NCBI RefSeq assembly: GCF_024499015.1 | Contig: NZ_CP098604.1 | Span: 806,001-870,000 of the forward strand | Direction: 5' to 3' | Origin: Xanthomonas hortorum pv. pelargonii | Lineage (GTDB): Bacteria > Pseudomonadota > Gammaproteobacteria > Xanthomonadales > Xanthomonadaceae | DNA length: 64,000 bases | Shown here: positions 8,801 through 17,758 of the stretch, in pieces | How positions within the stretch are numbered: the stretch's first letter is position 1 | Layout: each line of letters starts with the position of its first letter | Translations under genes and position numbers: made by a program | The notes under the pieces: model-generated | Databases searched by the model: none | Told to the model about the DNA's origin: nothing | The model's input: the letters and a program-made list of their open reading frames with translations, nothing else

Positions 8801-10297
8801 ATGTCGTTGCAGCAGGCCGCACAACTACTGCAGCAGGGCCAGTTGCAGCAGGCGATCGTGGCGTATCAGCGCGTGCTGCAGACACAGCCGCGCTCGGCCG
8901 ATGCCTGGTACAACCTGGGATACTTGTTGCGCCGGACCGGCAACGCCTCCGGTGCGCTGGACGCTTATGCGCAGGCATTGCTCTGTGGCGCGACATCGCC
9001 CGAGCAGATCCACCTCAATCGCGCCGCACTTTACAGCGACCATCTCCATCAGGAGGCGGCGGCGTTGCGCGAACTCGACCTGGCGCTGCGCTGCCGGCCC
9101 GACTACGCTCCGGCGCTGCTCAATCTGGGCAATCTGCACGAGGAACTGGGCGCACGCGATCAGGCGATTACAGCCTATTGCCGACTTGTCGCTCTTGTCG
9201 ATACCGACGCCGCTACGCACGCGCTGCAACTGCAAGCCACTGCACGCCTGCTGCATCTGGAGCCGCCTACCCACGCCGAGGACGTTCGCCTGCTCACCCT
9301 CGGGCAGGCAGTCTCGGCACCCAACCAGGATCCGGAGCTTGTCGCCAGCTTGCTGCATGCGCTGGCCCACGCCTACGACCGTCTCGGTCTGCACGCACGC
9401 GCATTCGACGCAGCAAGCGCTGGCAATCGTCATGCTCATGCACAGGCAAGGCGCTACGACCCGCTCCGGACACAACAGCATTTCGACCACATCGCGAAGG
9501 TATTTGCCGCAGCCGGTGACGCGACCACCCCGCTGCCGCAGGTTGCTGAGCACGACACGGTGTCTCCGATATTTATCTGCGGCATGTTCCGCTCCGGCTC
9601 CACCTTGATCGAACAGGCCTTATCGCGCCATCCCTGCATTGCTGCGGGCGGTGAACTGGATGCGCTGCCACGGCTGGTTGCACAGTCGCTGTCGCCGTTT
9701 CCGCAAGCCGCACATGCGCTGCCCGCTCAAACCCTGGCGCAGTTGGCAACACGCTATCGGCAACGTGTGGCAGCTGCCGTTCCCGAGCAGGCACGCCTGC
9801 GCTATATCACCGACAAGCGACCGGATAATTTCCAGCTGATCGGTTTGATCAAGCAGCTGTTTCCTGCCGCCAGGATCGTGCACACGCGTCGCCATCCACT
9901 GGACAACGGGCTGTCGATCTTTATGCAGCAGCTCAATCCGCACGGGTTTGGCTATGCGGGTCGGCTGGAGAATATCGGCCATTTCTATGCGCACTATCAA
10001 CGGTTGATGGAGCACTGGCTGTCGCTGTATCCAGACAGCATCCACACCTTCGACTATGACGCATTCGTCGCCGCGCCAGAACCGACCTTGCGCGCATTGC
10101 TGGACTTTCTGCAGTTGCCGTGGGAACCGGACTGCCTGGACTTTCACCTTGCAGGTGGCGCAGTGAGAACCGCCAGCTACTGGCAGGTGCGTCGCCCCTT
10201 GCATGCGGATGCGTCTGGACGCTGGCGACACTACGCTGCGCAACTTTCTCCTTTGCGCGCCGCGCTTGCCCAAGCCGGCATGACGCTTGCCGATTGA
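8801..10297 (+). CDS. Second TPR-repeat sulfotransferase
   Basis: 498 residues from ATG 8801; a TTG two codons earlier (8795) has better spacing to GGGA and is an alternative start. Residues about 5-140 are clear TPRs (AAQLLQQGQLQQAIVAYQ, ADAWYNLGYLLRRTGNASGA, YAPALLNLGNLHEELGARDQ). The C-terminal half is a sulfotransferase with 5'-PAPS loop ICGMFRSGSTLIEQAL (near residue 259) and 3' motif ARIVHTRRHPLDN (near residue 356). It is the same architecture as the gene on the opposite strand, but diverged (LPRSGTT against MFRSGST), so these are two paralogues and not a recent duplication. It is convergent with the hydroxylase gene, 12 bases apart. Cytoplasmic; acceptor unknown. Confidence 0.9.
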   Translation: MSLQQAAQLLQQGQLQQAIVAYQRVLQTQPRSADAWYNLGYLLRRTGNASGALDAYAQALLCGATSPEQIHLNRAALYSDHLHQEAAALRELDLALRCRPDYAPALLNLGNLHEELGARDQAITAYCRLVALVDTDAATHALQLQATARLLHLEPPTHAEDVRLLTLGQAVSAPNQDPELVASLLHALAHAYDRLGLHARAFDAASAGNRHAHAQARRYDPLRTQQHFDHIAKVFAAAGDATTPLPQVAEHDTVSPIFICGMFRSGSTLIEQALSRHPCIAAGGELDALPRLVAQSLSPFPQAAHALPAQTLAQLATRYRQRVAAAVPEQARLRYITDKRPDNFQLIGLIKQLFPAARIVHTRRHPLDNGLSIFMQQLNPHGFGYAGRLENIGHFYAHYQRLMEHWLSLYPDSIHTFDYDAFVAAPEPTLRALLDFLQLPWEPDCLDFHLAGGAVRTASYWQVRRPLHADASGRWRHYAAQLSPLRAALAQAGMTLAD

Positions 10298-10309
10298 ACC
10301 TAGCTGTCT

Positions 10310-11593
10310 TCAACCAGCGCGGTGGCGCGCGATGGCGGTCTCCATGGCATTGACCATGCTGCGCTCTTCCTGGGTCAGCAGCGGGTTCCAGATATCGAAG
10401 ATCAGTACCACGCGCACCCGAGAACTCTCGTTGCGCGCCTCATGCTCGATCGAGTCGTCGAACACCAGCACCTTGCCGACCTCCCAGCGCCGCCAGTCAT
10501 AACCCACGCGAAAACTGCAGCCCTCCGGCACGATCAACGGCAGATGCGCCATCAGACGCGCATTGGTTTCGCCATGGTGCGGCGGAATGACGGTCTGCGG
10601 CGCCAGCACCGAAAACATCGCGTTGGGACACACGCCGTCGATCTGCGCGGCGTCGACCAATGACAATGCGGCTGCAGTGGCGGGACACCGCACGAGATGC
10701 TCCTGCACCGGCTTGCCATGGGCCCAGAGCGGATAGGAACTCCACGCAGGCGAATGATTGAGGTCTTTCCATTGATTGACCGGCTGATCAGGCGCGTAGG
10801 CGATATAAGGGGCGAATCCGCGTTGATCGTCGTGCATCACCGCATGCAACTCCTGTGCGATTGCGTCGGTCTGGTCCTGCACCACATCGATCCACGGTAA
10901 GGCTTCCGTTGCATGAAACGGCAAGGCCGGCAATCGCGGCACATACAGGCGGTTGGATTGGGAATGGAAGGGGCGACTGCGCCCGCAGGCGATCGCTGCG
11001 GCCTCGTCCCAGCGTCCCTGTAGCGCTGCATCCACCGCTGCACTTGGGCTCGCAAGCAAGGTCCGCAACTGCGTTTCCAGTTCCAGCGTGTCCTGTTCCA
11101 CCGCTTGCTTGGCAAGGGCTAGCTTGCGACGTAACACCGCCGGCCATTGCGGTTCTGGCGGTGCCACTTTCAAAGCATCGCGATAGACCGCGGCGGCTGC
11201 ACGTGGGCGACCGCGCGCTTCCAAAAACGCCGCCTTGGCCAGCAGGCCGGGCAGGAAGTAGGCATCCAGCGCCAAGGCGGTACTGATGGCCTGCCACTCG
11301 CCATCCAGGTCGCCCTGCGCCTGCTTCACCACCGCAATGGTCAGCACGATCATCGGGTCGCCTGGGCTGCTTGCGCGTGCGCCGCTCAGATACTCCAACG
11401 CTGCCGTTGTGTCGCCCCGCTGATAGGCGTGCACGCCCAGGCTATACAAGGCTTGCGGATGCGCAGGCGCCAGTTGACGCACCTGTGCCCATAACTGCTC
11501 GGCCTGTTGCCATTGCCCCGCCGACGCCGCTGCACCTGCCTCGGCGATCAGCGCGGCGATCTGTTCGTTGGTCTGTTCGATCTGTACCGCCAT
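10310..11593 (-). CDS. TPR-repeat aspartyl/asparaginyl beta-hydroxylase
   Basis: 427 residues. The N-terminal 160 residues are TPRs (LYSLGVHAYQRGDTTAALEYL and neighbours). The C-terminal domain (about 250-415) is a cupin-fold iron/2-oxoglutarate dioxygenase of the aspartyl/asparaginyl hydroxylase family. Iron ligands are visible as PPHHGETNARLMAHL (first His, near residue 336) and SIEHEARNESSRVRVVLIFD (second His, near residue 383), with the Arg that should hold 2-oxoglutarate just after. This family hydroxylates Asp, Asn or lipid-linked groups with O2. The TPR plus hydroxylase build matches the two adjacent TPR-sulfotransferases, so the three probably share a substrate type. No signal peptide. 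Confidence 0.9.
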   Translation of the reverse strand: MAVQIEQTNEQIAALIAEAGAAASAGQWQQAEQLWAQVRQLAPAHPQALYSLGVHAYQRGDTTAALEYLSGARASSPGDPMIVLTIAVVKQAQGDLDGEWQAISTALALDAYFLPGLLAKAAFLEARGRPRAAAAVYRDALKVAPPEPQWPAVLRRKLALAKQAVEQDTLELETQLRTLLASPSAAVDAALQGRWDEAAAIACGRSRPFHSQSNRLYVPRLPALPFHATEALPWIDVVQDQTDAIAQELHAVMHDDQRGFAPYIAYAPDQPVNQWKDLNHSPAWSSYPLWAHGKPVQEHLVRCPATAAALSLVDAAQIDGVCPNAMFSVLAPQTVIPPHHGETNARLMAHLPLIVPEGCSFRVGYDWRRWEVGKVLVFDDSIEHEARNESSRVRVVLIFDIWNPLLTQEERSMVNAMETAIARHRAG

Positions 11594-11762
11594 GACACCC
11601 GCAGCCTGTCAGCCTTCCCCGGCTCGATCATACGGCTTGAGCGGCATCGCAACAGCCAGGCTGCTACGTAGCACGTTGCCTGTGCGCGACCTGCACACGC
11701 TGCTGTGAGCGACGACCTGCCAGCGGCACCGCTTCAGGATGCTTATGCCCCGCAACAACGCA

Positions 11763-12728
11763 TCAGTGCGAGTGGCCGCTGTGAGAGTGCGCGTGCCCCT
11801 GGTGTTCGTGCTCCGCAGCCTCTTTCGACGCGCTTGGCGTCCCGCACGGCTCGGTGCCGCAGTCGCCGCTTTCCACCTGCAGAGTGACGTGAGTGATCTC
11901 GAAGCGCTCGTGCAGGAGTTCACCGAGCGCCTCGCGCAGGCGGTCGCGGTCGGTGGTTTCGCTGACCACCACGTGTGCAGTGAGTGCGGGAGTGCTGGAG
12001 GCCAGCGCCCAGACGTGCAGGTCGTGGACATCTTCGACGCCGGGATAACTGCTCAGCGCTTGCTGTACCTGGGGCAGATCGATGCCTTTCGGCACGCCTT
12101 CCAGCAATACATTGATCGCTTCGCGCAGCAGCACCCAGGTGCGCGGCAGCACCCACAGGCCGATCAGCACGGCCAGCACCGGGTCGATCCACTGCCAGCC
12201 GGTCCAGCGGATCAGCAGCGCGCCGATGATCACCGCCACCGAGCCGAGCATGTCGCTCCAGACTTCCAGATAGGCACCCTTGACGTTGAGGCTCTCGCCG
12301 CTGCCGGCGTGCAGCAGCTTCATCGCGATCAGATTGATCACCAGGCCGAAGCCGGCGATCAGCAGCATGCCGCTGGAGGAAATATCCTGCGGTGCGCGGA
12401 AGCGTTGCGCGGCTTCCCACAGGATGTAGGCGCCGACTGCGAACAACAGCGCGCCATTGGCCAGCGCACCGAGCGCCTCCAGACGCACATAGCCATAGGT
12501 GCGACGCGCGTCGGCAGGGCGTCGGCTCAACCGCACCGCGACCAGCGCGATCATCAGGCCGACGGTGTCTGTGGCCATATGCGCGGCGTCGGACAGCAGC
12601 GCCAGGCTGTTGGTGATGAACGCGCCGATGACCTCCGCCAACAGGAAGGTGGCGGTCAGTGCGAGCGCCCACCACAACGGCTTCTCGTGGCGGATCTCGC
12701 TAGGTGCGTGGTTGTGGTCGTGTCCCAT
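11763..12728 (-). CDS. Cation diffusion facilitator (zinc/cobalt/cadmium exporter)
   Basis: 321 residues from ATG 12728. It begins MGHDHNHAPSE and ends HEHQGHAHSHSGHSH, so both ends are His-rich metal-loading tails. Six membrane segments are visible, and then a cytoplasmic domain (VQQALSSYPGVEDVHDLHVWA) usual for CDF dimers. The first metal site is intact in LLSDAAHMATDT (H-x-x-x-D). The second half of that site reads AYLEVWSDMLGSV, with Glu where ZitB/CzcD have His, which may shift metal choice. The family exchanges protons for divalent metal and moves it out of the cytoplasm. Stands alone. Confidence 0.92.
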   Translation of the reverse strand: MGHDHNHAPSEIRHEKPLWWALALTATFLLAEVIGAFITNSLALLSDAAHMATDTVGLMIALVAVRLSRRPADARRTYGYVRLEALGALANGALLFAVGAYILWEAAQRFRAPQDISSSGMLLIAGFGLVINLIAMKLLHAGSGESLNVKGAYLEVWSDMLGSVAVIIGALLIRWTGWQWIDPVLAVLIGLWVLPRTWVLLREAINVLLEGVPKGIDLPQVQQALSSYPGVEDVHDLHVWALASSTPALTAHVVVSETTDRDRLREALGELLHERFEITHVTLQVESGDCGTEPCGTPSASKEAAEHEHQGHAHSHSGHSH

Positions 12729-13062
12729 GGATGCGGTGGCCTCGTGCGATCCGCGCACCTTAGGCGCACGCGATGGCGGAGACTATTACACCTGGGCGTG
12801 ATGACATCACATCACGTGGGCGCGGTGATGTGCCTTATTGCCCACAGGCCGGGTGGCAACTTGGAGCGGCTAACAAAAGTTCTCGAACGCCGCAGCGATG
12901 GCGGCAACGTGCTGGCCACACTGCCTTCGTTGGTGAGTGGAGTGATGTCGGCAGTGGCAGTGACATTGCTCGGATCGAGAGGAGCCGATCAGACCGCACA
13001 TCATCGGACGGCCGCACTGCTTGCCCTGCTTGCAACCATGCACACCGACACTCTCGACTGGT

Positions 13063-13165
13063 CCTTGCCCGCTCACCGTCGCGGGACCTTACGCGGCATG
13101 GATGCCGCGTAAGAGCTTACATGGACGTACTTGCAGCGTGTCCCGCGATGGTGGGCGGGCAAGGG
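13063..13165. repeat. Dispersed hairpin repeat, copy 1
   Basis: Outer arms CCTTGCCCGCTCACCGTCGC... (13063-13087) and its near-inverse (13140-13165) enclose a perfect 24-base palindrome TTACGCGGCAT-GG-ATGCCGCGTAA (13089-13112). A second copy in reverse orientation is at 51912-52014. It contains no gene and looks like a MITE- or REP-like extragenic element. Confidence 0.75.
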
Positions 13166-13411
13166 CCCTGCAGACAAGCCACAGATCAGCCGCTCTGCCT
13201 TACGGCGTGTCCCGCGACGCTGGGCGGGCAAGGGCCTCGCAGCCAAGCCACAGATCAGCCGCTCTGCCTTGCGGCGTGTCCCGCGATGATGGCCGGGCAA
13301 GGGCCTCGCAGCCAAGCCACAGATCAGCCGCTCTGCCTTTCGGCGTGTACCGCGATGGTGGCCGGGCAAGGGCCTCGCAGCCAAGCCGCAAATCATCCGC
13401 TCTGCACCCGA
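13136..13411 (+). repeat. Four tandem 69-bp repeats
   Basis: Units begin at 13136, 13205, 13274 and 13343, each with GCGTGTCCCGCGA near the start, a GGGCAAGGGCC segment, and CACAGATCAGCCGCTCTGCC near the end. The last unit is the most diverged. The first unit starts inside the right arm of the hairpin repeat, so the array seems to have grown by duplication of that arm and its flank. Confidence 0.85.
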
Positions 13412-13526
13412 CGCATACCCGTTCAATCACCTATCAAAACGGATGCGAGTTACATCAAGACGGATGCGAGTTACAACGCCGGCGACGCCCACCTGGTGGT
13501 GGGCGTAGTAGCTCTATTAGCCACTC

Positions 13527-14414
13527 TCAAACCTTGGCCACCAGCTTGATCACGCTGGAAAAATCCAGCGCACCGTTACCGGCCTGGCTGTTCATCGCGT
13601 AAAGATTGCGCGCCAGCTCGCCGAGCGGAATCGACACGCCCGCCTGCACTGCGGATTCGGCGACCAACCCCAGATCCTTGAGCATCAGGTCGTTACCGAA
13701 ACCGCCGCTGTAGCCGCGCGAAGCCGGTGCGTTGGGCAACACGCCCGGCCAGGGATTGCAGACTTCGGTGGCCCAGCTGCGCCCGGTGCTGACCGCCATC
13801 ATCTGCGACAGCACCGCCGGGTCCAGCCCTTGCGCGACACCGAGCGCAAGTGCCTCGCCGGTGGCCGCCATGATCACGCCCAGCGCCATGTTGTTGCACA
13901 GTTTGGCGACCTGGCCGGCGCCGCTGTCGCCAACGTGGAAGATGTTCTTGCCCATTGCCTGCAGCACTGGGCGGGCGCGCTCAAGCGTCTCGGCTGCACC
14001 GCCGACGATGAAGGTCAGCGTGCCGGCCGCCGCGCCCGCGGTACCGCCAGAAACCGGCGCGTCCAGCATCGCCAGGCCACGCGCCTGCGCTGCGGCGGCG
14101 ACCTTGCGCGCGGTGACCGGTGCGATAGTGCTGCAGTCGATCACCAAGGCACCTTCGGGAATTTGCGCCAGAATGCCGGCCTCCCCGAAGTACAGTCCTT
14201 CGACATGGCGACTGGCCGGCAGCATCGAGATCACGATCTCGGCATCGGCCAAGGTGTCGTGCGCCGAGCCGGCGGCATGCGCGCCGGCTGCGGCGGCGGC
14301 GTCCAGTGCGGCGGGCACCAGATCGAAGACGCGTAGCTGGTGCCCGGCCTTGATCAGGTTGGCAGCCATCGGCCCGCCCATATTGCCCAGGCCGATAAAG
14401 GCGATCTTGCTCAT
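13527..14414 (-). CDS. mmsB: 3-hydroxyisobutyrate dehydrogenase
   Basis: 295 residues, normal length for the family. It oxidises 3-hydroxyisobutyrate to methylmalonate semialdehyde with NAD in valine breakdown. The Rossmann motif is at the N-terminus (KIAFIGLGNMGGPMAANL). The substrate signature is LDAPVSGGTAGAAAGTL, and the catalytic Lys lies in GAGQVAKLCNNMALG. It is the last gene of the five-gene valine/isobutyryl-CoA operon, about 170 bases after the hydrolase gene. Start ATG 14414 is chosen because the family begins with the glycine-rich loop. Confidence 0.95.
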   Translation of the reverse strand: MSKIAFIGLGNMGGPMAANLIKAGHQLRVFDLVPAALDAAAAAGAHAAGSAHDTLADAEIVISMLPASRHVEGLYFGEAGILAQIPEGALVIDCSTIAPVTARKVAAAAQARGLAMLDAPVSGGTAGAAAGTLTFIVGGAAETLERARPVLQAMGKNIFHVGDSGAGQVAKLCNNMALGVIMAATGEALALGVAQGLDPAVLSQMMAVSTGRSWATEVCNPWPGVLPNAPASRGYSGGFGNDLMLKDLGLVAESAVQAGVSIPLGELARNLYAMNSQAGNGALDFSSVIKLVAKV

Positions 14415-14585
14415 GGTGTCGGTTTCCAGGTTAGAACGATCATCAATAGTTAGTGCGGTCATGGATTGGCGGCTGGATCGCAAGGCGGCTGTCGCAAACT
14501 TCAGGCTTGCCGGTGCCAATGCGAACCTTGCGATTCCCCCGCCGCGTGCGCGTTGCGCTAGCCATCAACCGCATTTGCCAGCCAC

Positions 14586-15773
14586 TCAGCGTTCACCGAC
14601 TTCACGTACAGCAAGATCGGCAAGCGGGTGCTCTGCGGCTGGCCAGGGCGATTGAAAGAATGCAGCAGCCCACTGCGTATCCGCTTCTTCCAGCGAGGCC
14701 GGTTGCCATTGCGGCTGGCGGTCCTTGTCGATCAGCAGCGCGCGGATGCCTTCGGCAAAGTCGCCATGTGCGGCGACATGGAGCGCCGCCACGTATTCGG
14801 TGCGGAAGGTGTCGGCCAGGGTGCTTGTAGCCGGATGACGTTGCAGCTCCCAGGCCAGTCGCGCGGAACTGGGCGCGCCAGCTGCGAGCGTTGCGCGTGC
14901 GGCTTGCAGCCAGGCGTCTTCGCTTTGCAGTGCCAGGATCGTAGCGACCACCTCTTCCAGCGTGTCGCCCGCCACCAGTTGTTTGATCAAGGCCGCATGC
15001 ACTTGCAAGGGGCCGGGCTCCAGAGCTTGCGCAATGCCGTGCAAAAACGCACTGAGTTGGCCGCGGTCGTCCGGCACATTGCCCGTCCAGGCGTGCGCGC
15101 TCAAAGCATCCAGCACGGCGGCATATTGCGCATGTTCCAGACGCACATCCGCCAGACCCGCGTAGATGGCGTCGCTGGCATTGAGCGGTGCGCCGGTCAA
15201 TGCGAGAAACAGGCCGGCGCCGTGCGGCACGCGGCGCAACAACCAACTGCCACCGACATCGGGAAACAAGCCGACGCTGATCTCCGGCATCGCCAGACGC
15301 GAGCGCTCGGTGACCACGCGATGGCTGGCGCCGGACATCAGGCCGATGCCGCCGCCCATGACGATACCGTGGCCCCAACACAGCAGCGGCTTGGGATAGG
15401 TATGGATGCGATGATCGAGCCGATATTCTTCTTCGAAGAACGCAGCGGCGTGCGCATTGCCTTGCGGTTGCCCGATGCGTTCCTGCGCATCCGGCACCGC
15501 ATCGCGATGCGCGCGCATGCTCTGATACAGACCATGCAGATCACCGCCAGCGCAAAACGCTTTCTCGCCGACGCCACGCAACACCACACAGGCGATCTGC
15601 GCATCGTCGGCCCAGAGGCGCAGCTGCGCATCCAGCAGGCGCGTCATCTGCAACGACAAGCCATTGAGCGTCTTGGGCGAATTCAGGGTGGCGATGCCGA
15701 TGCGATGCCCGTCCGCGCAATCGCGTTGCTCGAACAGCACCGGTGCCTCTTCAGTTGCGTTGACATCCACCAT
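14586..15773 (-). CDS. 3-hydroxyisobutyryl-CoA hydrolase (crotonase family)
   Basis: 395 residues, the length of the HIBCH-type enzymes and longer than simple enoyl-CoA hydratases. It releases 3-hydroxyisobutyrate from its CoA ester. Crotonase features are LRGVGEKAFCAGGDLHGLY (oxyanion hole) and GHGIVMGGGIGLMSGASHRVVTE. PEISVGLFPDVGGSWLL carries the acidic residue expected in hydrolases. The start codon overlaps the stop of the upstream hydratase by one base (TGATG), so the genes are coupled. Its position between hydratase and dehydrogenase fits the pathway order. Confidence 0.92.
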   Translation of the reverse strand: MVDVNATEEAPVLFEQRDCADGHRIGIATLNSPKTLNGLSLQMTRLLDAQLRLWADDAQIACVVLRGVGEKAFCAGGDLHGLYQSMRAHRDAVPDAQERIGQPQGNAHAAAFFEEEYRLDHRIHTYPKPLLCWGHGIVMGGGIGLMSGASHRVVTERSRLAMPEISVGLFPDVGGSWLLRRVPHGAGLFLALTGAPLNASDAIYAGLADVRLEHAQYAAVLDALSAHAWTGNVPDDRGQLSAFLHGIAQALEPGPLQVHAALIKQLVAGDTLEEVVATILALQSEDAWLQAARATLAAGAPSSARLAWELQRHPATSTLADTFRTEYVAALHVAAHGDFAEGIRALLIDKDRQPQWQPASLEEADTQWAAAFFQSPWPAAEHPLADLAVREVGER

Positions 15774-16570
15774 CAGCCATTGCTCCACTGCGGCGTGCGC
15801 TTCTCGAGGAATGCCGCGACGCCCTCGGCCTGATCGGCTTGCTCGAACAGGTCGACAAAGGCCTCGCGCTCGGCAACCAAGGCCGCAGCGTGCGTGCCAT
15901 GGCGGGTGGATTGCACCAGGCGTTTGCAGGCCGCCACGCTCACCGGGCTCTGCTTGCCGGCACGCTGCGCCCATGCAACTGCCAGCGCGCGCGATTCGCC
16001 CTTGCCCACCACCTCTTCCACCAGGCCAATTCGGTGCGCGGTGGCGGCATCGATACGCTCGCCCAGCAGGATCATGCGCTTGGCCCAGCCCTCGCCGACC
16101 AGGCGCGGCAGGTTCTGGGTGCCACCCGCGCACGGCAGCAAACCGACGCTGGCTTCCGGCAGCGCCAGATGTGCCTGCTGCTCGGCAATGCGCAGGTCGC
16201 AGGCCAGCGCGCATTCCAGGCCGCCGCCCATGGCATAGCCGTTGATGGCGGCAATCGACACGCCACGGAAGGCGCTCAAGGCCTCGAACGCTTCGCCGAA
16301 GCGACGCGCGGCCTCGCGTGCAGCGGCCTTGTCGCCATCGGCAAACTGCTTGAGGTCGGCGCCGGCACTGAAGAACTTCTCGCCCTCGCCAGTGATCACC
16401 AAGGCGTAGATGCTGCGGTCGGCATCCAGCGCGTGTACCAGATCGCGTAGGGCTGCAAGGCTGTGCACGGTCCAGGTATTGGCCGGCGGGTTGCTCAACG
16501 TGACGATGGCCACATGCCCATCGCGCTCGACCTGCAGCCCGCTATGCACGCGTCCTTCCCAAGCACTCAT
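15773..16570 (-). CDS. Enoyl-CoA hydratase (methacrylyl-CoA hydratase step)
   Basis: 265 residues, typical single-domain crotonase. The oxyanion hole lies in ITGEGEKFFSAGADLKQF and in INGYAMGGGLECALACDLR. The catalytic Glu positions appear in ALPEASVGLLPCAGGTQNL. In this operon it should add water to methacrylyl-CoA to give 3-hydroxyisobutyryl-CoA. The start overlaps the stop of the acyl-CoA dehydrogenase gene (ATGA), and the stop overlaps the next start. The substrate is inferred from the operon. Confidence 0.92.
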   Translation of the reverse strand: MSAWEGRVHSGLQVERDGHVAIVTLSNPPANTWTVHSLAALRDLVHALDADRSIYALVITGEGEKFFSAGADLKQFADGDKAAAREAARRFGEAFEALSAFRGVSIAAINGYAMGGGLECALACDLRIAEQQAHLALPEASVGLLPCAGGTQNLPRLVGEGWAKRMILLGERIDAATAHRIGLVEEVVGKGESRALAVAWAQRAGKQSPVSVAACKRLVQSTRHGTHAAALVAEREAFVDLFEQADQAEGVAAFLEKRTPQWSNG

Positions 16571-17748
16571 CGCAGCTCCTCCTCGCCGTTGAGCAGATGG
16601 CGCGCGATGATCATGCGCATCACCTCGTTGGTGCCTTCCAGAATGCGATGCACGCGGCTGTCGCGCAGCAAGCGCTCGATCGGGTACTCGCGGATATAGC
16701 CGTAGCCACCGTGGATCTGCAAGGCGTCGTCGCAGATCGCAAAGCCGGCATCGGTGGCAAAGCGCTTGGCCATCGCGCACCACACGGTGGCATCGTGACT
16801 GCCGGCATCGAGCTTGCGCGCCGCGGTGTGCACCATCTGCCGCGCTGCCACCAACTGCGTGGCCATATCGGCCAGCTTGAACTGCAGTGCCTGGAAATCG
16901 GCCAGTTTCTTGCCGAACTGACGGCGCTCGCCCATGTAGCGCCGCGCCGCGTCCAGTGCGCCTTGCGCCGCACCCAGCGAACACGCCGCGATATTGATGC
17001 GGCCACCGTCGAGCGCCTTCATCGCCATCTTGAAGCCCTCGCCTTCCTTGCCAAGCAGATTGTCGGCTGGGATGCGCACGTTCTCGAAGCTCACACCGCG
17101 CGTGGGCTGGCTGTTCCAACCCATCTTCTCTTCCTTGCGGCCGTAGCCGATGCCCGGCGCATCGGCAGGCACCACGAAGGCACTGATGCCGCGAGCGCCG
17201 TCTTCGCCGGTGCGGGCCATCACCACCAGCACATCGGTGGCACCGGCGCCGGAAATGAAGGCCTTGCTGCCGTTGAGCACGTAGCTGTCGCCGTCGCGCT
17301 GTGCGCGTGTCTTGAGCGATGCCGCATCCGAGCCGGCACCAGGCTCGGTCAGGCAATACGAGCCCAGCTTGGTACCGCTGGTCATCGCCTCGCCCCACTG
17401 CGCGCGCACCGTGTCGTTGCCGTAACTGGCGATCAACCAGGTGGCCATGTTGTGGATACTGATGAAGGCCGAGGTGGACGGATCGACCGTGGCGAGTTCT
17501 TCGAACACCACAGCCGCATCGAGCCGGCGCATGCCCAGGCCGCCCACGCCTTCATCGGTATAAAGCCCGCAAAATCCCAGCTCCGCCGCCTTGGCGATCG
17601 CCTCGCGCGGAAAGTAGCTTTCCGCATCCCAGCGCGCGGCGTGCGGTGCGAGCTCCTTGTCGGCGAAGTCGCGCGCGGCGGCGCGGAAGGCCTCCTGCTC
17701 GTCGTTCAAATCGGCCGCGTTGGGGTGTAGCTGGATGGCTGCATTCAT
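16567..17748 (-). CDS. Acyl-CoA (isobutyryl-CoA) dehydrogenase
   Basis: 393 residues from ATG 17748. FAD enzyme that makes the alpha-beta double bond of isobutyryl-CoA. Family signatures are GLYTDEGVGGLGMRR, SYCLTEPGAGSDAASLKT, QFGKKLADFQALQFKLADM and QIHGGYGYIREYPIERLLRD. The catalytic Glu is expected in RILEGTNEVMRMIIAR. An upstream in-frame ATG (17790) would overlap the end of mmsA. The chosen ATG follows the mmsA stop by 10 bases. Branched-chain choice is inferred from the partners mmsA and mmsB. Confidence 0.93.
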   Translation of the reverse strand: MNAAIQLHPNAADLNDEQEAFRAAARDFADKELAPHAARWDAESYFPREAIAKAAELGFCGLYTDEGVGGLGMRRLDAAVVFEELATVDPSTSAFISIHNMATWLIASYGNDTVRAQWGEAMTSGTKLGSYCLTEPGAGSDAASLKTRAQRDGDSYVLNGSKAFISGAGATDVLVVMARTGEDGARGISAFVVPADAPGIGYGRKEEKMGWNSQPTRGVSFENVRIPADNLLGKEGEGFKMAMKALDGGRINIAACSLGAAQGALDAARRYMGERRQFGKKLADFQALQFKLADMATQLVAARQMVHTAARKLDAGSHDATVWCAMAKRFATDAGFAICDDALQIHGGYGYIREYPIERLLRDSRVHRILEGTNEVMRMIIARHLLNGEEELR

Positions 17749-17758
17749 GGCGATCGGA

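Larger units (their letters stand above)
12729..13526. other. 798-base intergenic region holding repeats
   Basis: No gene is supported here. The region contains a large hairpin element (13063-13165), four 69-bp tandem repeats (13136-13411), and a short direct repeat ACGGATGCGAGTTACA occurring twice between about 13439 and 13475. Open frames across the repeats exist on both strands only because 69 is a multiple of three. Confidence 0.7.

Noticed and set aside
13136..13411. Possible CRISPR array
   Set aside because: Units are contiguous with no unique spacers.
13021..13602. Frames across the 69-bp repeats, giving repeated peptides on both strands
   Set aside because: Open only because the unit is divisible by three; no start signal, and both strands are equally open.
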